NCBI GenBank assembly: GCA_903951425.1
Contig: CAJBBX010000023.1
Span: 1 to 56,249, forward strand
From: an uncultured Chthonomonas sp.
GTDB lineage: Bacteria; Armatimonadota; Chthonomonadetes; Chthonomonadales; CAJBBX01
DNA length: 56,249 nt
Direction of reading: 5' to 3'
A model generated the notes under the pieces. The model searched no databases. It was given only the letters and a program-made list of their open reading frames with translations, and was not told the origin of the DNA. Each line of letters begins with the position of its first letter. The stretch's first letter is position 1. Position numbers and translations under genes: made by a program. Below are positions 51,587 to 56,249 of this stretch, piece after piece.

Positions 51587-52498
51587 GTGGCAGGAAAGCA
51601 ATGCGTCAGAGTCCTTGAGAGATCCGATGCCTTCGGTCAGGACTGCCTGCCACTGAGCCTGCTGCGTTGCGTCCATCATGGCGGGTTCCCGTTGCACGTT
51701 CACGGGTTCTCCGAAGTCGTGTTCGTGGTGAGAGGCGAAGGAACGCACCTGGCCTGCGGCACCCGTCGTCGGCTTAGTCCGGGCGACGCGTTTGTGATGC
51801 ACCCTGGCCAGCCGCACGGCTACGCGGATACGGCTGGCCTGGAGCTGTGCAACGTGGCGTTCATCGCTCAGGAACTGAGCCTACCGACCCTCGGCATCGA
51901 GCCCCTGCCTGGCTACCACGCGCTCTTCGTGCAGGGGCCCAACTCTCTCTCTTATCACGCACAGCCGACCGTGCTCCAACTGGTTGGAGATGACCTGACG
52001 CGCGTGTCCACGCTGCTTCATGACCTCGAGGAGGCGCTGCGCCAGCCCAGACCGGGCCGTGCGCTGCGAGCCACCGCTTGCTTCATGCTCCTGGTTGCCG
52101 AGCTATGCGCACATTGGGCACAGGTTTCGCGTCGTCAGGTCGGTGCCGTCACTGGCCTTGAGAGTGTGGTCAGCTACGTCGCACAGCGATGTTCCGAGCC
52201 CATCACTTTGGCCGACATGGCGAGTGTCGCATGCCTCTCCACACGATCGCTGAACCGCGTCTTCAGGGCTCACTTCGGCTGTTCGCCGATCGCATACGTC
52301 ATGCAGGTGCGCATCGGGGCGGCCGCCGGTCTACTCCAGGATCGTCGCTTCACCATCAGCGAGCTCGCTTACCGATGTGGTTTTGCCGATAGCAGCTACT
52401 TCACGAGGTGCTTTCGAGCTGCCACGGGCATGAGCCCAGCGGAGTTCCGCCTCCATCGGCAGTCGGACGAAGCGGAAGACACGCCTGAGGCCGAATGA
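51587..52498 (+). CDS. AraC-family transcription regulator with cupin sensor
   Basis: The product is 303 aa from GTG at 51587. The N-terminal cupin (about 25-120) has PLHVHGFSEVVFVVRGEGTH and LSPGDAFVMHPGQPHGY, the usual sugar-sensing fold of RhaR/MelR-like regulators. The C-terminal double HTH (about 185-290) has ITLADMASVACLSTRSLNRVF and FTISELAYRCGFADSSYFTR. It probably controls carbohydrate genes, perhaps the esterase 162 bases downstream. Base composition is visibly less GC-rich than the glycosidase genes, suggesting a separate origin. Confidence 0.92.
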   Translation: MAGKQCVRVLERSDAFGQDCLPLSLLRCVHHGGFPLHVHGFSEVVFVVRGEGTHLACGTRRRLSPGDAFVMHPGQPHGYADTAGLELCNVAFIAQELSLPTLGIEPLPGYHALFVQGPNSLSYHAQPTVLQLVGDDLTRVSTLLHDLEEALRQPRPGRALRATACFMLLVAELCAHWAQVSRRQVGAVTGLESVVSYVAQRCSEPITLADMASVACLSTRSLNRVFRAHFGCSPIAYVMQVRIGAAAGLLQDRRFTISELAYRCGFADSSYFTRCFRAATGMSPAEFRLHRQSDEAEDTPEAE

Positions 52499-52660
52499 TC
52501 AAGGGGGCGGTGACACAGCGGTCGTTCTCAGGCGCAGCTTGGCAAGATAGTGCAAGAAGTCGGCAGAATCGTCATAGCACTGCGTCTCTTGGACGTGCCA
52601 TAACGTCCCTGAACCACTGGCGCGGGCGCCCAAGGGTGCCGGCCACTTAGGGAGGTTGCT

Positions 52661-53656
52661 ATGTCATCTGTGATGCTGTCCGCGGCGCGCGGCGCTCTGA
52701 TGGCGGGCGCTGCTTTGCCGTTTCTGCTGTGTAAGCCTGCGGGTGCCCAGGATCTGGGGCCATTTGGAGGACCGCCACCGCCGGGGTTCCAGGGCCCCCC
52801 GCCAAGCTCTAGACGCTTCGTCTTGCCTCCGGGCGCAGTCGTTCATCGCGACCTGGCCTACGTGACGAATGGTCATCGGCTCCAGAAGCTGGACCTCTAC
52901 ACCCCGAAGAGCGGACGGCGCTTGCCGGTCATCATCTCGATCCATGGCGGTGCGTTCAAGTTCGGCAGCAAGAATGACATGGTACCTACAGAGTATCTGG
53001 CGCAGGGCTATGCGATCGCATCGATCGATTACCGTCTCAGCGGCGACGCTCTGTTTCCCGCACAGATTCAGGACTGCAAGGCCGCCGTCCGATGGCTCCG
53101 AGCGCATGCGTCCGAGTACAGCCTCGACCCGACCCGGTTTGCCGCCTGGGGAGGATCTGCAGGAGGCCACTTGGCGGCGATGCTGGGCACGACCGGAGGC
53201 GTGAAGGAGTTCGAGGTCGGCGAGAACCTGAGTCACTCCAGCGCGGTACAGGCCGTAGTGGACTACTTCGGCCCGACGGACTTCCTGCAGATGGACGCAC
53301 ATCGGCTGCCGGACGGTGACGAGCACGATCCTGCGGGTTCTCCCGAGTCGCGCCTGATCGGTGGGCCGATCCAGCAGAATCAGGCCAAGACCGCGAAGGC
53401 AAGCCCTATCAACTACGTCACTAAGGATGCGCCGCCGTTCCTAATCTGCCACGGCGACCGGGACCGGCAGGTTCCGCACCATCAGAGCGAATTGCTCGCC
53501 CAGGCTCTCAAGCGGGCCAGCGTTCCGGTGACGTTCCATACGTGCGTGGGCGATGGTCACGGTCGCCTGATGGACCCGGCGGTTCCCAAACTCACAAGCG
53601 AGTTCCTGGCCAAGTGGCTCAAACTTGGTAAGAACGGACGTACGACAGCACCTTGA
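52661..53656 (+). CDS. Secreted alpha/beta-hydrolase esterase (BD-FAE-like)
   Basis: The product is 331 aa; ATG at 52661 follows GGGAGGT. A signal peptide and a Pro-rich linker (about 30-50) precede the hydrolase. The oxyanion-hole motif is SIHGGAFKFG. The nucleophile S166 is in GGSAGG. The acid is in ICHGDRDRQ and the histidine in GDGHGR. These features fit the BD-FAE/acetyl-esterase group that removes acyl groups from polysaccharides. It shares the less GC-rich composition of the AraC gene upstream, which may regulate it. Confidence 0.88.
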   Translation: MSSVMLSAARGALMAGAALPFLLCKPAGAQDLGPFGGPPPPGFQGPPPSSRRFVLPPGAVVHRDLAYVTNGHRLQKLDLYTPKSGRRLPVIISIHGGAFKFGSKNDMVPTEYLAQGYAIASIDYRLSGDALFPAQIQDCKAAVRWLRAHASEYSLDPTRFAAWGGSAGGHLAAMLGTTGGVKEFEVGENLSHSSAVQAVVDYFGPTDFLQMDAHRLPDGDEHDPAGSPESRLIGGPIQQNQAKTAKASPINYVTKDAPPFLICHGDRDRQVPHHQSELLAQALKRASVPVTFHTCVGDGHGRLMDPAVPKLTSEFLAKWLKLGKNGRTTAP

Positions 53657-53675
53657 CCGCGTCCTGGGCGACCCG

Positions 53676-54167
53676 TCATGAGCCCAGGTGCGGTGCGGCA
53701 AGCCGACACAGGAACGCGGTCGTTCGTTGCCGCATGCGGGCGCCCTTCTCCCACTCCGGTTCGCTGGGCAGACGCAGACCGGCCCACTCGCAGTAGGCCG
53801 AAGCGTCGTCCCAACTCACGCACACAACCGGGTGATCCGCCCTTTCTGACGGGAACCCCTTGCCAGACCAGACCGGTGCGCCCGAGTCCGCCTGGTCAGG
53901 AGGTCGATGGCCCGTAGCGTCCACGAAGCGCTTGTACTGGGCGTTCGTGGGCGAGGCCGACTGCCCGGTACCCGCCCCGGTCGGCCGTCCCAGGCCGAAG
54001 TCGCCCAGCTTCCAGATATCCCCCACCAGGAGGATGTTGGCGGGCTTGACGTCGCGGTGCACGGCTCCCTGCTCGGCCAGGTAGGCCAGGGCGACCGCGA
54101 TATCGCGGACCACGCGCAGGGCCTGTTCGACGGTCATGGCCGTGCTGCGGCGCCACTCCTTGTGCAT
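53676..54167 (-). pseudogene. Deletion chimera: Ser/Thr kinase fragment joined to FGE-sulfatase-domain fragment
   Basis: The frame encodes 163 aa. Residues about 11-70 are the middle of a protein kinase, with catalytic loop [13 protein letters not shown] and [10 protein letters not shown]. From about residue 72 the sequence switches to a formylglycine-generating-enzyme-like (SUMF/EgtB/PvdO) domain: [48 protein letters not shown]. The kinase N-lobe, the rest of the C-lobe, the linker and the FGE C-terminus are missing. Full proteins with kinase then FGE domains are known, so this is best explained by internal deletion plus loss of both ends. It is almost certainly non-catalytic. Confidence 0.75.
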
Positions 54168-54251
54168 CGCGGTGCATCACCGCCGATGCCGTCAGCCCCT
54201 ACGACACCGCCACTTCAGAGCGACATGACCATCCTCGTCATGGAGATCGTC

Positions 54252-54791
54252 TCACAGATCGTGGCGCTCCAGATAGGCGCGCCAGGCGGTACATGCGCCC
54301 TCCAAAGAGGGCAGAGGGTTCTTCGGCATACGCCGGGCACGGCACTGATCCGCGAGCGTCCGGGCGACATCGCGGCACTCGCTGGGCTGCGTCAGTGCCA
54401 ACTGCGGCCGCAGCTCTTCCGTTACAGGCTTGCCCTCCAGGTGTCGGATCCAGTTCTCGATTTCCCAATTGGGACAGATGGCCAACCACCGATCGTTCTC
54501 GCTGATCCTGGCACGCATTTCGGCGTCGAGGGTACCCAGAAGCGCCTCTATGTTGTGCTCCAGCGTGTCTCCGTCCGCGTCGACGAGGACCAACAGGTGC
54601 GTCTCTGCCCCGGATGCCAGCAACGCGCGCACCTCCGCAGGAAACGCCGCAAGCACCTTAGTCTTCCCGTCGCACGGGATGTACCTGGGCCGCCCTCCTG
54701 TGGGTAGGTTCGCCCGGTTCAGGAAGGCGGCTGCGAACGAATGGTGCTGCGCATCCTCGCAGAGAACGACCAGCTTGACGCGCCTAGGCAT
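54252..54791 (-). CDS. Small TOPRIM/DUF4276-like protein, coupled to the AAA ATPase
   Basis: The product is 179 aa. Its ATG lies inside the last codons of the ATPase gene (8-base overlap), so translation is coupled. LVVLCEDAQHHSF followed by HLLVLVDADGDTLEHN gives a single acidic residue after a first strand and a DxD after a later strand, as in TOPRIM-like nuclease folds (DUF4276, RloB, AriB-like). NWEIENWI and RRMPKNPLPSLEG are further conserved-looking blocks. It may be the effector nuclease of a two-gene system with the ATPase. The fold assignment is by motif only. Confidence 0.6.
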   Translation of the reverse strand: MPRRVKLVVLCEDAQHHSFAAAFLNRANLPTGGRPRYIPCDGKTKVLAAFPAEVRALLASGAETHLLVLVDADGDTLEHNIEALLGTLDAEMRARISENDRWLAICPNWEIENWIRHLEGKPVTEELRPQLALTQPSECRDVARTLADQCRARRMPKNPLPSLEGACTAWRAYLERHDL

Positions 54792-55893
54792 CGATCCACC
54801 CCCGAGCGATCCGTTCCGCAAGCGGTAGGCCCGTTTCGTCAGGTGGGACCCTCCGCACCTGTGTCGGTGCGCTGTGACCGGCTCGCGAGAACAGAGCAAC
54901 GCGCTTCTCGCCCATCGTCGCGATGGCCTCGGGGCTGTGAGAAACCACGATGAGCTGCCCGTCGGCGGGGCGCGTGTCCAGCATCTGCTCCAGCCATGGC
55001 TGTATCTCCGCGAGGCCCACGAAGTTGTCCGGCTCATCGACCAAGATGACGGGGTGCTCATTGGTCTGCTGGTACGCCGCAAGCAGATAGAGGGCGAGCA
55101 GCATACGCTCACCGTCGGAGAGTTGCCCCATGTTCAGCGTAACCGTGCTTCGCAGGCTCCCGGTCTGCTCGAAGACCAACTGCATCAGCTTGGCGTCGCG
55201 CCCGCTCTCCTCAAGCTGCACGTAGTCGAAGTCGGGCCACACGGTCTTCAGCAGGTCGCGCAGCGTGACCAGCGTCTTCTGGTTGGACATCAGCCGGCGG
55301 TACCACGAGACGATGTTGCCCAGTGCGATATCGGGCCGGTCGGCCTCCGCACGGCTCTCCTTCTCGAACAGCGGGGGGAGCGGGCGCAGCACGACGATGC
55401 CCGCGATGAAGTCACGAAACCCCTGCAGTTTGGTGTTGACATGGGATGGTTCCACAGCAGCGATGGCGGACTGCGACCAGCTTAGCGGAAACCGGCCGCC
55501 CTTCTCGCCGCTGTCCTTGTGGAGCTGGACACCGTCCTTGTCGCGCAGGATCAGGGTCCGCTCTCCCTCGCGCAGTTGCTCCTGCTGCACCCGCGACTTT
55601 CCCAGCTCGCGGCTGCAGTCGAACTCGACGCGGTACGACAGGGCAGAACCCCGAACGTCCGCGTCGAGCTCAAGCGTCACGACGCCGTGCGTCTGCCAGG
55701 CTGTCAGGTCACTGGCGCGCACAATGTCATCCACGCTCTTCCACCCGCACACCCACGCCTGCAGCAGGCGGACCACATCCAACGCGGCAGACTTGCCGCC
55801 TCCATTGAGGCCCAGCACCAAAGTCTCAGGTGTAGGTTCCCACTCGAAGTTCACAAGACAGCGGTAGTTGTCCGCATAGAGCCGTTTGATCAT
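54784..55893 (-). CDS. AAA/ABC-type ATPase (AAA_21/AAA_15, OLD-like) of a possible defence pair
   Basis: ATG at 55893 after GAGGAGG gives 369 aa; the ATG at 55935 lacks support. The Walker A motif is GLNGGGKS at 28-35. The ABC-type signature is LSDGERMLLALYLL, Walker B is PVILVDEPDNF, and the switch His is in LIVVSHSPEAIA. This is the compact SMC/ABC-like ATPase class seen in OLD nucleases, PARIS AriA and RloA-like proteins. It lacks a fused TOPRIM domain, but the adjacent coupled gene encodes a TOPRIM-like protein, so the pair may divide sensing and cleavage between two chains. No other defence gene is adjacent in the window. Confidence 0.85.
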   Translation of the reverse strand: MIKRLYADNYRCLVNFEWEPTPETLVLGLNGGGKSAALDVVRLLQAWVCGWKSVDDIVRASDLTAWQTHGVVTLELDADVRGSALSYRVEFDCSRELGKSRVQQEQLREGERTLILRDKDGVQLHKDSGEKGGRFPLSWSQSAIAAVEPSHVNTKLQGFRDFIAGIVVLRPLPPLFEKESRAEADRPDIALGNIVSWYRRLMSNQKTLVTLRDLLKTVWPDFDYVQLEESGRDAKLMQLVFEQTGSLRSTVTLNMGQLSDGERMLLALYLLAAYQQTNEHPVILVDEPDNFVGLAEIQPWLEQMLDTRPADGQLIVVSHSPEAIATMGEKRVALFSRAGHSAPTQVRRVPPDETGLPLAERIARGWIDA

Positions 55894-56249
55894 CCTGAGC
55901 CTCCTCGAATCCCTACCAAGCCGGACCGTAAGCACGGAACGCGTACTGACCGCGCGCGAGCCTAGGTCCTGCGCGGGACTGCCTGCCTAGTAGGCACACG
56001 CGCTGGGCGCGTAACCCTAGATTACCCGTAGGCTCACTGTGCCGGGTGGCGCGGGGACGATGGCCCAGGCGGAAGGGCTGCAAGGCCACGAGCCGAAACT
56101 ACGGAGTTCTAGCCTCGCTTCCGCAGTTTGAGCGCCGCCGGATTTTGCAGTGATCTCAGAGTGCCCTTGCCGTAGCCCGCTGCCGTGCGTGGCCGGCATC
56201 TGGAATGCGATGTAGTGTAGACACGCCGGCCTGTGGGGATTGGCCATAC
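55894..56249. other. Upstream region of the ATPase pair, to window end
   Basis: No gene is supported here; a 76-aa frame at 56017-56247 has no protein-like features. The short palindrome TGCCTAgTAGGCA at 55985-55997 lies 92 bases upstream of the ATPase start and could be an operator. The promoter of the ATPase operon should be in this stretch but was not resolved. Confidence 0.4.

Noticed and set aside
46787-55893. Genomic island integrated at tRNA-Gln carrying the ATPase pair
   Set aside because: No integrase gene and no repeat of the tRNA 3' end were seen between the tRNA and the window end.
56017-56247. 76-aa minus-strand open frame at the window end
   Set aside because: There is no ribosome site that I could recognise, no hydrophobic or domain pattern, and it abuts the window edge.

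Overview
The window is GC-rich and crowded with genes on both strands. Most genes are preceded by good GGAGG-type ribosome binding sites. It looks like a chromosomal stretch of a free-living, polysaccharide- or glycoprotein-degrading bacterium. The mix of SBBP propellers, WPxFRGP-type PQQ-like propellers, DUF1566, GHL10 and DUF6259 proteins, Tat-exported fucosidase and uroporphyrinogen-decarboxylase-like proteins fits Armatimonadota or Planctomycetota-like lineages. That is an inference from gene content; no phylogenetic marker gene is present.

Layout. 1-4.7 kb: the tail of a NarL-type response regulator, a large secreted SBBP/Ig-like protein, and a complete response regulator whose C-terminus and downstream repeat duplicate those at the window start. 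4.7-19.5 kb: secreted carbohydrate-active genes, namely a 1518-aa orphan protein, a DUF6259-like TIM-barrel protein with an overlapping partner, a two-barrel GH29-like fusion with an F5/8C domain, and a GH95 fucosidase carrying an inserted F5/8C-like domain. An orphan MNT nucleotidyltransferase also lies here. 19.5-24.1 kb: a GT9 glycosyltransferase facing a minus-strand set of three exported proteins (Met/Gly-rich protein, PQQ-like propeller, double-DUF1566 protein). The first and last of these share a short C-terminal module. 24.3-31.2 kb: a plus-strand set of aldo/keto reductase, Tat-exported GH29-like protein, URO-D-like protein, M60-like metallopeptidase and Gfo/Idh/MocA oxidoreductase.

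31.2-46.6 kb: a GH36 C-terminal relic, a secreted helical protein and a GH36 alpha-galactosidase in one operon, a second PQQ-like propeller, a second URO-D-like protein, a GH38-like alpha-mannosidase with two tandem N-terminal modules, and a double beta-helix protein. 46.7-47.6 kb: tRNA-Gln with a near-consensus promoter and a strong hairpin, then a gene-poor stretch with an AT-rich island. 47.6-51.5 kb: a HEAT-like membrane protein, a GHL10 protein and a truncated protein. 51.6-56.2 kb: genes of less GC-rich composition (AraC regulator, BD-FAE-like esterase), a kinase/FGE deletion relic, and a coupled AAA ATPase plus small TOPRIM-like protein that may be an anti-phage module.

Together the genes suggest stripping of fucose, galactose and mannose from a complex glycan or glycoprotein (GH29, GH95, GH36, GH38, esterase, M60 peptidase), followed by intracellular oxidoreductases. 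Substrates are inferred from families only. All calls rest on reading motifs by eye; no database search was run.
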